Notes: a model not told the origin generated them from the letters alone. Positions 34,112 to 43,378 are shown, numbered from the stretch's first letter. The stretch is 46,509 nt of DNA from Acidimicrobiaceae bacterium (GCA_026713105.1 JAPOPC010000032.1:1-46509), one strand, 5' to 3'. Translations and numbers: made by a program.

Positions 34112-35374
34112 ATGAGCCGGCGCATCACACGATTGACGATCGGGCTTGTCATCGCCTTCGCGGTGCTCCTGGTCCAACTCACCAACTTGGGATATCTCTC
34201 GGCCGACGAGCTGCGCCGTCACGAGTTCAACCAGCGCGCGGTGACCGCGCTCAGTGCTCCACGCGGGGCGATTATGAGCGCTGACGGCGAGGCGATCGCG
34301 CTCGCCCTCAACCCCACCGAGGCCGAACCCCGGCCGATGCGGACGTACCCGCACGGGCCGCTCTATGCACACACGGCGGGTTATTTCGCGCTGAACCTGG
34401 GCGTGGGCGGCGTCGAGCGTCACTACAACGCCGAGCTGTCAGGCAGCGCGACCGACATCGCCATCGACGAGATGGCGGACCTGTTCCGTGACGCGCAGCG
34501 CGTCGGAGATCTGAACCTCACGCTGCATCACGGCGTCCAGCTCACCGCACGCGCCGCCCTGGGAGACCGCGACGGTGCCGTTGTCGTGGTTGCTCCCACG
34601 ACGGGCGAGATCGTGGCCCTGTGGTCTCGCCCCAGCTTCGATCCCAACAAGGTGGACGCTCGCGCGCCCGAGCCGCCCGCATTGACCAGCGGTCTGCCCT
34701 CAGCACGTGCGTACCAACGCCACTACGGCTTGACCGCTGGGCAGCCAGCCGACACGGCGAGTGCGGACTTGCTGGCTGGCGCGAGCCGAGCACTGGGGCC
34801 TACCGGCATAGACCTTCCCGGAGAACCCGACGCCATAGCCGCAGTCTCGGGCGCGCCGCTGACGCCGCTGCAGCTGGCATTGGCAGCCGCCTCGCTCGCG
34901 AACGGAGGGGTTCGCATGCGCCCCTACGTGGTGCACAGCGTGACCGGGCGGACGCCGACGGACGCCGACGGCGGTCAGCCAACGGGCTCCGGCGCGTCAC
35001 GTGTCACGACGCCGCAGACCGCAGGTCGTCTCTTTGAGACCGCCGATGCGGCCACGCTGCTGGCTCGCATGGCTGCGCAGGCGCGGCAGGCTTCGATCAG
35101 CCTCACTCCAGCCGATGGCGTCGAGCTCACCGCGGCGATCGCTTGGGGCCTGTTGACCGATCCAACCAGCAGCAGCACGCGCACCGGGAGCTGGGCGGTG
35201 CTGTTGGCCCCAGCGGATGCACCCACGGTCGTCGTGGCGGCTGTGATCGAACCCGACGCCGCCCTTGACGTCGCCGAGCCACGAGGCGGCGGTACCTTGG
35301 CAACGATGATCGCTGCGACCGCAGCGGAAGCCACCCTTGCGCTGCGGGCAGTCTCGGACCCCGACCGCCCCTAG
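34112..35374 (+). CDS. PbpA-like class B PBP that has lost its transpeptidase motifs
   Basis: A 420-residue protein with class B PBP layout: one anchor helix (RLTIGLVIAFAVLLVQLTNL), the APRGAIMSADGEAIA and YPHGPLYAHTAGYF entry region, VVVVAPTTGEIVALWSRPSFDPN, then SGAPLTPLQLALAAASLANG and the final LAPADAPTVVVAAVIE. Between residues 180 and 245 the segment that should hold SxxK (PGSTFK) and SxN is missing, replaced by about 60 unrelated residues. The KTG strand is reduced to TRTGSW (residues 356-361), without the following TAE loop. Without the SxxK serine it cannot act as a transpeptidase. The frame is intact over the whole gene, arguing for a maintained pseudoenzyme, perhaps a SEDS activator. 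Confidence 0.85.
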   Translation: MSRRITRLTIGLVIAFAVLLVQLTNLGYLSADELRRHEFNQRAVTALSAPRGAIMSADGEAIALALNPTEAEPRPMRTYPHGPLYAHTAGYFALNLGVGGVERHYNAELSGSATDIAIDEMADLFRDAQRVGDLNLTLHHGVQLTARAALGDRDGAVVVVAPTTGEIVALWSRPSFDPNKVDARAPEPPALTSGLPSARAYQRHYGLTAGQPADTASADLLAGASRALGPTGIDLPGEPDAIAAVSGAPLTPLQLALAAASLANGGVRMRPYVVHSVTGRTPTDADGGQPTGSGASRVTTPQTAGRLFETADAATLLARMAAQARQASISLTPADGVELTAAIAWGLLTDPTSSSTRTGSWAVLLAPADAPTVVVAAVIEPDAALDVAEPRGGGTLATMIAATAAEATLALRAVSDPDRP

Positions 35375-35439
35375 CCCGACAACTTCGCAGTCATCCCACA
35401 GGCCCGACGGCCCGATCACCCAGCAAGCGCCCCGTGCTC

Positions 35440-37737
35440 ATGGCAGACACCGACAACCCAATATTCGGCGGTCGCTACGAGCTGTTCAGCCGTATCGCGC
35501 GCGGCGGAATGTCCGAGGTATTCCTGGGCCGCGATCGCCTCCTCGACCGGCCCGTCGCCGTCAAGGTGCTGTTCCCCGAATTCGCGACCGACTCGTCATT
35601 TGTCGAGCGGTTCCGCCGAGAGGCTCAAGCCGCTGCGAACTTGAGCCAGCCGAACGTGGTCGGCGTGTACGACTGGGGCAACCACGAAGGCACCTACTAC
35701 ATCGTGATGGAGTACGTCGAAGGTCGAAGCCTGGCGGAGGTCATCCGCAGCGACGGCCCGCTGCATCCCGATCGCGCCGCAGACATCGCCATCGACATTG
35801 CGGCTGCGCTTGCGTTCGCTCACAGCAACGGCGTGGTACACCGCGATATCAAGCCGGGCAACGTCATGATCACCCAGTCCGGCCAGGTCAAGGTGGCCGA
35901 CTTCGGCATCGCCCGGGCGCTCGGCGGCGGCACCGACGATCTGACACGCACCGGATCGGTGATGGGCACGGCCACGTATCTGTCGCCTGAGCAGGCTCAA
36001 GGGCACGATGCCGACCCGCGCAGCGACGTGTACTCGCTGTCCGTCGTGCTCTACGAGGTGCTCGCGGCGGGTCCGCCGTTCACCGGCGACAGTCCCGTCG
36101 CCATCGCCTACAAGCACGTCCAGGAGGCGCCGATCCCCCCGTCGCGCTACAACGCCGACGTTCCCCACGAGCTCGAAGCCATCTGCCTGCGGGGACTCGC
36201 CAAGGATCCCGCTGCGCGCTACGGCTCAGCCGCCGAGCTGCGCAACGATCTCTTGCGCTTCCGGGCGGGCCAGCCGACGCATGCTGCGGCGAGCGACGTC
36301 ACGGCGTACTTCCCGGCAGTGGGCGCCGGACCGCCTGCGGGCACACCGGCAGCACCTGCCACACCGCCGGCTGCGGTCTCGCCGCCCGCCTATTCCCAAC
36401 CGCCTGTTGCCCCGCCCACACCCCCCTATGGCCGCGGAGGCGGCGCAGGGGAATACGGCGGCCCGCAGTACCCCCCGCAATACCCGCAGGCGCCGCCGCC
36501 TAGCTCAGTCGAGCCGCCGGACCGCACGCCGATGTGGATCACGCTGCTCGTCATCTTGCTGCTGGTCATCGCGGGGCTGGTGTTCCTGCTGGTCAACGAC
36601 CGGGGCGAGCCGAGCGTCGTGGCCCAGCCCGATCCCACCTCTGACGTGCGGCTGCGAGTGCCCAACGTGGTGGGCTTGCACTTCTCCGAAGCCGAGCGCG
36701 AACTCGGCGATGTCGGATTCGATCACGTCAGCATCGAATTCTCCGAACGCGACGACGTCGACGAGAACGTCGTGTTCCAGCAGAATCCCCGCGCTGGGCT
36801 GCTGCTCGCCGAGCCCAATAACCCCGACAACCCGATCACCTTGTTCGCGGCCGCACCGCGCACCCTGGTGCTGCTGCCCAACGTGGTCGGGCGAAGCTAC
36901 GAAGAGGCCGAGACGATGCTGGTCACCGCCGGCTTCAGCGTCGAGCGCATCGACGTGCGTAACGACAACCTCGCGATCGGGCTCGTGACCGAGCAGAGCA
37001 TCCCCAGCACCGAACAGCGCCCCGCAGGCACAGTCGTGACGCTGACCGTCTCTGCAGGCCGCGGCGAGGTTGAGGTGCCTCGCCTGGTTGGGCAGACGGT
37101 GGACGACGCCCGGGTGACGCTGGCCCGCCTCGGACTCGTCGACCGGGTCGAGCGAGAGTTCTCCACCGAATTCAGCGAAGGAACGGTGATACGCAGCAGC
37201 CCCGAGGCTGCCCAGCCGGCGGAACGGGGCAGCGTCATCACGCTGGTCGTCTCAGACGGTCCCGAGGAACTCGTCGTGCCGGCCTTGGCAGACTTCGGCA
37301 CGACGCTCGCCGACCGGATCGAAGCCGAGCTGGTGGCCCTCGGGTTCACCGTCAAGCGCACAGCTCGCGAGGTGTCCAATCTCGACGTCAACACGAACGT
37401 CGTGCGTGGCATCAGTCCTGAGCCCGGAACAGTGCTCATCGCCGGCTCCGAGGTCGTCCTGCAGATGTTCAAGCCGCCCGAAGTGGCGACGGTTCCCAGC
37501 CTGCAGGCACTGGAGACGTTCGATCCCGACGGGGTAGCCGAAGCCTTGACCGAGCTGGGCTTCGAGGTCACACGGCGCACGCAGTCGGTTGCCGAGGGCG
37601 ACCCCGCAGACGGGCAGGTCATCTCTCTCGACCCGGCGCCAGGCACCGACATCCGGCTCAACTACGACAAGATCACCCTGGTCATCGGCGAAGCCGAACC
37701 GAGCGAGGACGGCGACGAGGCCGACCCCAACAGTTAG
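35440..37737 (+). CDS. pknB: Ser/Thr protein kinase PknB with five PASTA repeats
   Basis: A 765-residue transmembrane kinase that controls cell-wall synthesis and division. The kinase domain (residues 8-275) has the Gly loop RIARGGMSEVFLG, Lys42 in VAVKVL, HRD as VHRDIKPGN (Asp136) and ADFGIA (Asp154). The activation loop has TRTGSVMGTATY with two Thr for autophosphorylation. A Pro/Gly/Tyr-rich linker (about 290-360), one membrane helix (366-386) and five PASTA repeats follow, each opening like RVPNVVGLHF; repeats 4 and 5 (VVPALADFG, TVPSLQALE) are divergent. PASTA domains bind muropeptides or lipid II outside. ATG 35440 follows 65 bp after the PBP gene; GTG 35434 is an alternative. Confidence 0.95.
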   Translation: MADTDNPIFGGRYELFSRIARGGMSEVFLGRDRLLDRPVAVKVLFPEFATDSSFVERFRREAQAAANLSQPNVVGVYDWGNHEGTYYIVMEYVEGRSLAEVIRSDGPLHPDRAADIAIDIAAALAFAHSNGVVHRDIKPGNVMITQSGQVKVADFGIARALGGGTDDLTRTGSVMGTATYLSPEQAQGHDADPRSDVYSLSVVLYEVLAAGPPFTGDSPVAIAYKHVQEAPIPPSRYNADVPHELEAICLRGLAKDPAARYGSAAELRNDLLRFRAGQPTHAAASDVTAYFPAVGAGPPAGTPAAPATPPAAVSPPAYSQPPVAPPTPPYGRGGGAGEYGGPQYPPQYPQAPPPSSVEPPDRTPMWITLLVILLLVIAGLVFLLVNDRGEPSVVAQPDPTSDVRLRVPNVVGLHFSEAERELGDVGFDHVSIEFSERDDVDENVVFQQNPRAGLLLAEPNNPDNPITLFAAAPRTLVLLPNVVGRSYEEAETMLVTAGFSVERIDVRNDNLAIGLVTEQSIPSTEQRPAGTVVTLTVSAGRGEVEVPRLVGQTVDDARVTLARLGLVDRVEREFSTEFSEGTVIRSSPEAAQPAERGSVITLVVSDGPEELVVPALADFGTTLADRIEAELVALGFTVKRTAREVSNLDVNTNVVRGISPEPGTVLIAGSEVVLQMFKPPEVATVPSLQALETFDPDGVAEALTELGFEVTRRTQSVAEGDPADGQVISLDPAPGTDIRLNYDKITLVIGEAEPSEDGDEADPNS

Positions 37738-37765
37738 GTTGACACACCCGTTAGCTTGGCCAGTC

Positions 37766-38032
37766 ATGGCCCGGCCCCGCAAGACCAGCCGCATCACGCC
37801 CAAGGGCACCCGACCGCAGAACGCGCCGGCCCCCCAGCAGAGCGCAGGCGGCCAGGGCGAACAGAGCGCCTCGTGGTTCGGCTGGCTGATCGCGGCACTG
37901 CTCGGTGTCGGCACCGCAGTGATCGTGTCGAACTACATGAGCTGGTTGCCGGGCAGTCCGGCCAGCGTATGGATTGCCGTCGGCTTGGGCATTGTGCTGG
38001 TCGGCATCCTGCTCGCCACGCGCTGGCGATGA
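37766..38032 (+). CDS. crgA: Cell division protein CrgA
   Basis: An 88-residue two-helix membrane protein. A basic N-terminus (MARPRKTSRITPKGTRPQ) precedes helix 1 (about 36-58, WFGWLIAALLGVGTAVIV), the short outer loop NYMSWLPGSPAS, and helix 2 (about 65-85) ending in TRWR. This is the CrgA layout; in actinobacteria CrgA binds FtsZ, FtsQ, FtsI and CwsA at the septum. It lies 28 bp after pknB, so it closes the division cluster. The 54-bp gap to the next, convergent gene holds a weak GCTGT/ACAGC hairpin. Confidence 0.9.
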   Translation: MARPRKTSRITPKGTRPQNAPAPQQSAGGQGEQSASWFGWLIAALLGVGTAVIVSNYMSWLPGSPASVWIAVGLGIVLVGILLATRWR

Positions 38033-38086
38033 ATGACATTGATGTGATTTTCCCCAAGTTGTGGAAAAGCTGTGGCAACAGCCCAG

Positions 38087-38344
38087 CTACTCGTCTGCGT
38101 TAGCCACGAGGTCCATGTCCTCGCTGCAGCAGCGGGGCGGCTCGGGGTTCTGCACCGGCGAGCGTGTCATGCGCATCTCGGTGCCGCAGAGGCTGCACCG
38201 GTAGGTGAGGCGCACCCGTCGCAGTTCTCCTGGCGGGGGCGGCGGGGGGATCGGCCTCGAGAATGTGGCCATCATGCGCAGGCCGAGCCGGTACACGATG
38301 TAGATGAACACCAGCGAGAGCGGCACGGCCAGCCACAGGCTCAC
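38087..38344 (-). CDS. Small membrane protein with a zinc-ribbon-like C-terminus
   Basis: An 85-residue protein I do not recognise by name. One N-terminal helix (LWLAVPLSLVFIYIVYRL) is followed by a Pro-rich linker and a CSLC ... CC pattern (Cys50, Cys53, Cys72, Cys73) that could bind one zinc. It starts with GTG 38344 and is convergent with crgA and divergent from the next small gene. Function unknown. Confidence 0.6.
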   Translation of the reverse strand: MSLWLAVPLSLVFIYIVYRLGLRMMATFSRPIPPPPPPGELRRVRLTYRCSLCGTEMRMTRSPVQNPEPPRCCSEDMDLVANADE

Positions 38345-38426
38345 GCCTTCAACCTACTGGCGCTTGTGACATTGTTTGGTTGTGCGGCCTACTGGGACTG
38401 AGCCGGGGGACTTTGTCGAGTACGAC

Positions 38427-38642
38427 ATGGACCTGTATGAGGCGCAACGGCGCAGTGCCATGCGGGCTGCGCTGGAAGCCAGCCGGGCGGAGCTGTCGGC
38501 GGAACTTGGCGTCGAGCTGCGGGTTGGCAGCGAGGGCAATGAGCTGGTGCTGGTGGACGCCCAAGGGGTGCGCTACCGGGCGAGCCTGAACCCTCGTGGA
38601 CGGCTGGTGCTCACCGCCGTTCGGGGAGCCAGCCTGCTCTAG
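38427..38642 (+). CDS. Small hypothetical protein
   Basis: A 71-residue soluble protein from ATG 38427 (MDLYEAQRRSAMRAALEASR), predicted as an N-terminal helix followed by beta strands (GVELRVGSEGNELVLVD). The frame is open upstream, with GTG 38382 or TTG 38376 as possible earlier starts and no clear ribosome site for any. Its stop overlaps the convergent DUF3499-like gene by 4 bp. Function unknown. Confidence 0.5.
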   Translation: MDLYEAQRRSAMRAALEASRAELSAELGVELRVGSEGNELVLVDAQGVRYRASLNPRGRLVLTAVRGASLL

Positions 38643-39031
38643 CGCGACGGCGCTGCGCGGAAGGCCCGTTCGAGCAGCGACGACGGCGCCGGCTCGGGGT
38701 CGGGGTCGGGTTCGGGCATTTCGGTTGGCTCGGGACGGGACCGGGGCTTGAACAGCGGTTCAACGCCCTCTGGGGCTTCGGCACTCGGCTCCGGCGGGGT
38801 CATCGCCGGTTCTGGCTCAGGAGCCCGGCGGTCGTCAAGCTCCCACCCGACCGGCACCTTGATCCGATCGGCGTGGGCTCGGCACAACGGCATGATCATG
38901 TCTCGCTGGCGGGAGGTGCCAGCGATCGTGGCGGCATCGAGGTCATAGAGCCACGCCCTCGTCTGGGGCACGTCATAGCCCAGCTCCGCCGTGGCCATCT
39001 CGGTGCACATCCCTCGAACACACTGCAACAT
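38639..39031 (-). CDS. DUF3499-like small protein
   Basis: A 130-residue protein whose first 67 residues resemble actinobacterial DUF3499. A pair of Cys (Cys4, Cys9), the hydrophobic core AELGYDVPQTRAWLYDLD, and a later LCRAHADRIKVPVGWE with Cys50 and His53 suggest a small metal site. The rest is a Pro/Glu-rich tail. ATG 39031 was chosen from family length. In related genomes DUF3499 genes lie near cell-envelope genes, which agrees with the position here. Function unknown. Confidence 0.7.
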   Translation of the reverse strand: MLQCVRGMCTEMATAELGYDVPQTRAWLYDLDAATIAGTSRQRDMIMPLCRAHADRIKVPVGWELDDRRAPEPEPAMTPPEPSAEAPEGVEPLFKPRSRPEPTEMPEPDPDPEPAPSSLLERAFRAAPSR

Positions 39032-39165
39032 GGCAGTCGAAGGTACCGGCGCGCTCGGGATCGGTCGGGGATAGGCCGCCGGCCCGGTGCCGAACGGGCG
39101 ATCTCGGTAGGGTTCTCTGCGCCAGACGCAGACCTGCATTTGGCAAGCACACGAGGAGAGCAGTT

Positions 39166-40500
39166 GTGGTTGGCGGAGCATTGAAGTCCGCGAGCATGGA
39201 CGATTTCGATCTGCGGATGTCTGCCGCGGTCGAGCCGCTGTACGAAGCGGTCAAGGCGTTCATCCGCGACGAAGTCGACCCCATCACCGAGGAATTCCAT
39301 CGGATGGGCGAGAACCGCGAAGACCGCTGGAGCTGGGCACCCGGCCAGCTCGAGCTGCTGGAGGGCGCCAAGAACAAGGCGCGCGAGCAGGGATTGTGGA
39401 ACTTCTTCCTGCCTGACGCGGACACCGGCGAGGGCCTGAGCAACCTCGACTACGCCTACATCGCCAACGAGCTGGGCAAGAACCGGCTGGCCTCGGAGTG
39501 CCTGAACTGTTCCGCGCCCGACACCGGCAACATGGAAGTGCTCGAGCGCGTCGGCACGCCCGAGCAGAAGCAGCAAGGGCTCGAGCCGCTGCTCGAGGGC
39601 AAGATCCGCTCTGCCTACGCCATGACCGAGCCGGCAGTGATGAGTTCGGACGCCAAGCAGGTGCAGACCAACGCCGAGCTCGACGGCGATGAGTGGCTGA
39701 TCAACGGCGAGAAGTTCTACATCTCCGGTGCCGGTGACCCCCGCTGCAAGATCATGATCACCATGGTCCGCACCAACCCCGATGCGGACACCTACAAGCA
39801 GCAGTCGCAGATCCTGGTGCCGATCGACGCGCCCGGCGTGAACATCTTGGGCCCGATGCATGTCTTCGGCGCCGACGACGCCCCGCACGGCCATATGCAC
39901 ATCACCTTTGAGGATGTGCGCGTGCCCCGCGACAACATCCTGCTGGGCGAAGGCCGCGGCTTCGAGATCTCTCAGCTGCGGCTGGGCCCTGGCCGCATCC
40001 ACCACTGCATGCGCTCCATCGGCGCCGCCGAGAAGGCCATCGAGATGATGGTCGACCGGGGACTGAGCCGGGAGGGCTTCGGCAAGAAGCTCATCAACCT
40101 GGGCAAGAACATGGAGGTCGTGTCGCGGTCACGCATCGAGGTCGAGGCCATGCGACTGATGGTGCTGCGGGCGGCCCAAGCCATGGACACGCTCGGCAAC
40201 GCCGAGGCGCGTGTCTGGGTGAGCGCTGTCAAGGCAATGGTGCCCGAGAAGTGCTGCGACATCATCAACGAGGCGATCCAGATGCATGGGGCTGCCGGGG
40301 TTTCGCAGTGGTTCCCGCTGGCAGACATGTGGCATGCACAGCGGACACTCCGGCTGGCTGATGGGCCTGATGAGGTGCATCACCATGTGGTGGCTCGCGC
40401 TGAGGTCAAGACTCGTGAGAGTGAGCGGTCCATGGGGCTTGCTGTCGACCACACGCTCGATGGGCCGGTTGCTCCGGCCATGGCTTTCTCTGGCCCTTAG
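39166..40500 (+). CDS. Acyl-CoA dehydrogenase (ACAD10/11-like)
   Basis: A 444-residue FAD acyl-CoA dehydrogenase. Motifs are AYAMTEPAVMSSDAKQVQT (FAD loop), INGEKFYISGAGDPRCKIMI, FEDVRVPRDNILLGEGRGF, LGPGRIHHCMRSIGAAEKAI, and EAIQMHGAAGVSQWFPLADM. The MSSDAKQVQT form and the late PLADMWHAQRTLRLADG ending are typical of the ACAD10/11 group, which acts on long or hydroxylated acyl-CoAs. The GTG at 39166 has AGGAGAG about 7 nt upstream and is preferred to the later ATG 39196. It ends just before a large foldback and faces the acyl-CoA ligase gene. Confidence 0.9.
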   Translation: MVGGALKSASMDDFDLRMSAAVEPLYEAVKAFIRDEVDPITEEFHRMGENREDRWSWAPGQLELLEGAKNKAREQGLWNFFLPDADTGEGLSNLDYAYIANELGKNRLASECLNCSAPDTGNMEVLERVGTPEQKQQGLEPLLEGKIRSAYAMTEPAVMSSDAKQVQTNAELDGDEWLINGEKFYISGAGDPRCKIMITMVRTNPDADTYKQQSQILVPIDAPGVNILGPMHVFGADDAPHGHMHITFEDVRVPRDNILLGEGRGFEISQLRLGPGRIHHCMRSIGAAEKAIEMMVDRGLSREGFGKKLINLGKNMEVVSRSRIEVEAMRLMVLRAAQAMDTLGNAEARVWVSAVKAMVPEKCCDIINEAIQMHGAAGVSQWFPLADMWHAQRTLRLADGPDEVHHHVVARAEVKTRESERSMGLAVDHTLDGPVAPAMAFSGP

Positions 40501-40511
40501 TCGCTGAACCC

Positions 40512-40627
40512 GGGGCGGGCAGAGGCATGGCCTCCGTGCTTCAAACAGATGAAGCGCTTCGTGCGCAATCTGGGTGTGCGAAGGGCGCTTCATAACTGCG
40601 CGCGGAGGCCATGCCTCTGCCCGCCCC
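40512..40627. repeat. 116-bp foldback with perfect 25-bp arms between convergent genes
   Basis: Arms 40512-40536 and 40603-40627 are perfectly complementary over 25 bp and extend three more positions with one mismatch. A second perfect 9-bp stem (40549-40557/40585-40593) lies inside, around a 27-base loop with a short third stem. GAAGCGCTTC at 40551-40560 is itself a palindrome. The element fills the gap between the acyl-CoA dehydrogenase stop (40500) and ligase stop (40643). It could be a bidirectional terminator, or a palindromic mobile element without a coding part. Confidence 0.9.
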
Positions 40628-40642
40628 TTGTTTCGTCGGGTC

Positions 40643-42274
40643 TTAGGCGTGGTGGGGATCGCCTAGATCTCGCAGCGCCCAGTCTCTGAGTTCCACCTTG
40701 CGGATCTTGCCTGAGGGTGTGGTTGGCATTTCCTTGACGAAGATCACCTTGCGGGGGATCTTGAAGCTGGCTATGCGGCCTTGGCAGCGCTCGATGAGCG
40801 AGTCTTCCGTGATGTCTGGTGGGGCTGACTCGGTGAGCTGGACGAAGGCGACCGGGACTTCTACGAGACGGGGGTCGGGGTAGCCGACTACTGCTATCTG
40901 CTCGACGCCGTCGGCTTCGAGCAGGTAGCCCTCTACTTCGGCCGGAGAGACGTTCTCGCCGCCTACTTTCAGCATGTCTTTGTGGCGGCCGATGAAGACT
41001 GCGTGGCCGTCGGGGCGCATCCTTGCTATGTCGCCGGTGTCGAGCCAGCCGTCATCGCCGAGCACTTCGGCGGTGGCCTCGGGGCGACGCCAGTAGCCCT
41101 CCATCACGGTGTAGCCGCGCACGAACAGCGCTCCTGGGATGTCGGGCGGGCACTCGGCGCCGGTTTCGAGGTCTCGGATCTGGTACTCGATGCCGTCCAT
41201 GGGGTAGCCGGAGGCTTCGGTGCGCTGCTCTTCGGAATGGGTGGGGTGGCTGCAGCTCACAAACGCCCACGACTCGCTCATGCCCCAGCCCGAGATGGTG
41301 GGGCAGAACACCTCCTGCGCCCGTCTCGCGATGGGGGTGGACGACTCCATGCCGGCCGCCAACGTGCCGATTCGCAGGCTGGACACGTCGCGGGGGTGCT
41401 CGTCTTGGGCGCGCAACAGGTCGCCCCAGTGGGAGTCGAAACCGTGCAGAACCGTGCCGCCGTGGGACTCCACTTCTGCCAGCACTGCTGCGGGGTCGAA
41501 GACGTCGAACAGCACCTGGCAGCCACCGGTGAGCACCGCCTGTATCGACACCTCGCCGAAGCCGAACAGGTGGAACAGCGGCAGGTAGCTCATGTGGATG
41601 TCGTTTGCGGTGTGCCCCAACAACATTGCGCGTTCACGACTGTTGCGCAGCGGGCGGTGGGTGTGCACGACGCCCTTGGGGTGACCGGTCGTGCCCGACG
41701 TGTACGCCAACATCATGCGGTCGTCGACCGTCACGCTGGCAGCTCGTTCGGCCAGTTCAGTGTCGGTGACACGCTCGCCTGCCGCCAGCAGATCCTCCCA
41801 GCTCATCGCACCGGCGAGCGCGTCGTCACGGTCCGCACCGGTGAACACGACCCGCTCGAGGTGCCCCGCAGCGACGATGTCGGGATGGGCCTCGCAGAGC
41901 ATCGCTCGGAAGTCGATCGGCCCGGACTGGTCGATCGAGATCATGAACCGGCTCTCGGACTGCGCCACGGTGTAGGCCACGTCGTCGGTGCGGTACCGGG
42001 TGTTGAGCGGAACGATGCAGCCGCCCACCTTCGGGATGGCGTATTGCAACCACAGCCACTCGGGCAGGTTCGTCATCCACACGGCCACGTGGTCGCCTCG
42101 CTGCGCACCCAGCGCCATCAGCCCCTTGGCGACGCGGTCCACCTCGTGAGCGAAGTCGTCGTAGCTCCAGCGCTGGTCGCCGAAGACCACCGCCGGACGG
42201 TCGCCCCACATGCGGGCCGCGCGGTCGACGGTATCGCCCAGCAACAGCCAGTCATAGCTCGCACCCTTGGACAT
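40643..42274 (-). CDS. Acyl-CoA ligase (AMP-forming, fatty acid/aromatic type)
   Basis: A 543-residue ANL-superfamily enzyme that activates a carboxylic acid to its CoA thioester through an acyl-adenylate. The P-loop is YTSGTTGHPKGVVHTH, and GWGMSES is motif A5. DGWLDTGDIARMRPDG and GRHKDMLKVGGENVSPAEVE carry the ribose-binding Asp and the hinge. PTTPSGKIRKVELRD holds the catalytic Lys. ATG 42274 was chosen; the longer frame runs through the divergent promoter region. It is probably a fatty-acid or similar ligase by its company with acyl-CoA dehydrogenase, SDR and CaiB genes. It is divergent from the LLM oxidoreductase across 75 bp. Confidence 0.93.
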   Translation of the reverse strand: MSKGASYDWLLLGDTVDRAARMWGDRPAVVFGDQRWSYDDFAHEVDRVAKGLMALGAQRGDHVAVWMTNLPEWLWLQYAIPKVGGCIVPLNTRYRTDDVAYTVAQSESRFMISIDQSGPIDFRAMLCEAHPDIVAAGHLERVVFTGADRDDALAGAMSWEDLLAAGERVTDTELAERAASVTVDDRMMLAYTSGTTGHPKGVVHTHRPLRNSRERAMLLGHTANDIHMSYLPLFHLFGFGEVSIQAVLTGGCQVLFDVFDPAAVLAEVESHGGTVLHGFDSHWGDLLRAQDEHPRDVSSLRIGTLAAGMESSTPIARRAQEVFCPTISGWGMSESWAFVSCSHPTHSEEQRTEASGYPMDGIEYQIRDLETGAECPPDIPGALFVRGYTVMEGYWRRPEATAEVLGDDGWLDTGDIARMRPDGHAVFIGRHKDMLKVGGENVSPAEVEGYLLEADGVEQIAVVGYPDPRLVEVPVAFVQLTESAPPDITEDSLIERCQGRIASFKIPRKVIFVKEMPTTPSGKIRKVELRDWALRDLGDPHHA

Positions 42275-42349
42275 GGTCGCAGCGTAGAACGGCGGCCCAT
42301 CGGTCCGCGGGGCTACGTTGAGCGGGTTCGTGCTCACAGGAGGCACATC

Positions 42350-43378
42350 GTGGAATTCGATCTGATGACCGGCTCGTCGACCTGGAGCGATGCTGCCGAC
42401 CTGGCCCGCAAGGTCGAGGGCGCCGGCTTCTCGGGGATGCTCTACACCGAGACCGGTCAGGTGCCGTGGATGCAGCTCGCCGCAGCCGCCATGGCGGCCC
42501 CCAGCCTCACGTTCACGACAGGCATCGCGGTGGCCTTCCCTCGCAGCCCGATGGTGTCGGCCCAGATCGCCTGGGAACTCGCCGGCGAGACCAATGGCCG
42601 TTTCCGGCTGGGCCTCGGCAGCCAGGTGAAGGGTCACATCGTGCGGCGCTATGGGGTCGAATTCGATCGCCCGGCGGCGCGCATGCGCGACTACGTCGGG
42701 GCGGTGCAGGCGTGTCTGCGGGCCTTCCGGCGAGAAGAGAAGCTCAGCTACGACGGCGAGTTCTTCAACCTGAGCCTGCTGCCGGCACAATGGGCGCCGC
42801 GCGCGCACGACCACGGCGACGTGAAGGTCGATATCTCATCTGTCGGTCCCATCATGAACGGGGTGGCCGGCGAGGTTGCCGACGGCGTGCACGTCCACCC
42901 GATGCACACGATGCACTACATCCGCGAACGGCTGCTGCCTGAGGTGGCCCGGGGTGCTGAGCGAGCCGGTCGTGACGTCGCCGACATCGACCTGATCGTG
43001 CCGGTATTCGCCGCACCCGGCGACACACCCGACGAGCTGGCGCCGTTGATCTGGCGGGCCAAGACGCAGATCGCGTTCTATGGCACCACACCGAATTATG
43101 CGTTCCAATTCACAGATCTGGGCTACGAGGGCGTCACCGAGAAGCTGCGCCAACTCATGAGCACCGGCGACATCGCTGGCATGGCCGACACCATCACCGA
43201 CGACATGCTCGAGCACTTTGCTGTCGTCGGGCCATGGGACGAGATGGCAGACCGGCTGAAAGACCGTTACACGGGCACCGCCGACCGAGTGGTCATGTAC
43301 CTGGCCGAGGAGCAGATCCGCAAGGACCCCGACATGGTCCACAAATGGGGCGACGTGGCCCAAGCCACCCGCGCCTGA
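42350..43378 (+). CDS. LLM-class F420-type oxidoreductase
   Basis: A 342-residue luciferase-like protein of the TIGR03617-type group, predicted to use F420 or FMN. It starts with GTG 42350 after AGGAGG ([12 protein letters not shown]). It carries [54 protein letters not shown] and the later [20 protein letters not shown]. The upstream frame is only an open reading frame opposite the ligase gene and is not coding. The SDR gene follows after 74 bp with its own ribosome site. Its position within the acyl-CoA gene set suggests a role in side-chain or lipid oxidation, which is inference. Confidence 0.87.
   Translation: MEFDLMTGSSTWSDAADLARKVEGAGFSGMLYTETGQVPWMQLAAAAMAAPSLTFTTGIAVAFPRSPMVSAQIAWELAGETNGRFRLGLGSQVKGHIVRRYGVEFDRPAARMRDYVGAVQACLRAFRREEKLSYDGEFFNLSLLPAQWAPRAHDHGDVKVDISSVGPIMNGVAGEVADGVHVHPMHTMHYIRERLLPEVARGAERAGRDVADIDLIVPVFAAPGDTPDELAPLIWRAKTQIAFYGTTPNYAFQFTDLGYEGVTEKLRQLMSTGDIAGMADTITDDMLEHFAVVGPWDEMADRLKDRYTGTADRVVMYLAEEQIRKDPDMVHKWGDVAQATRA

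Noticed and set aside
38060..38079. DnaA-box-like sequences TGTGGAAAA and TGTGGCAAC near crgA
   Set aside because: One has one and the other about three differences from the consensus TTATCCACA, there is no box array or AT-rich unwinding segment, and the gap between convergent genes is only 54 bp. It is not an origin.
40982..42349. Long plus-strand frame leading into the LLM gene
   Set aside because: It lies opposite the acyl-CoA ligase gene, which has all ANL motifs. Only the part from GTG 42350, preceded by AGGAGG, is coding.
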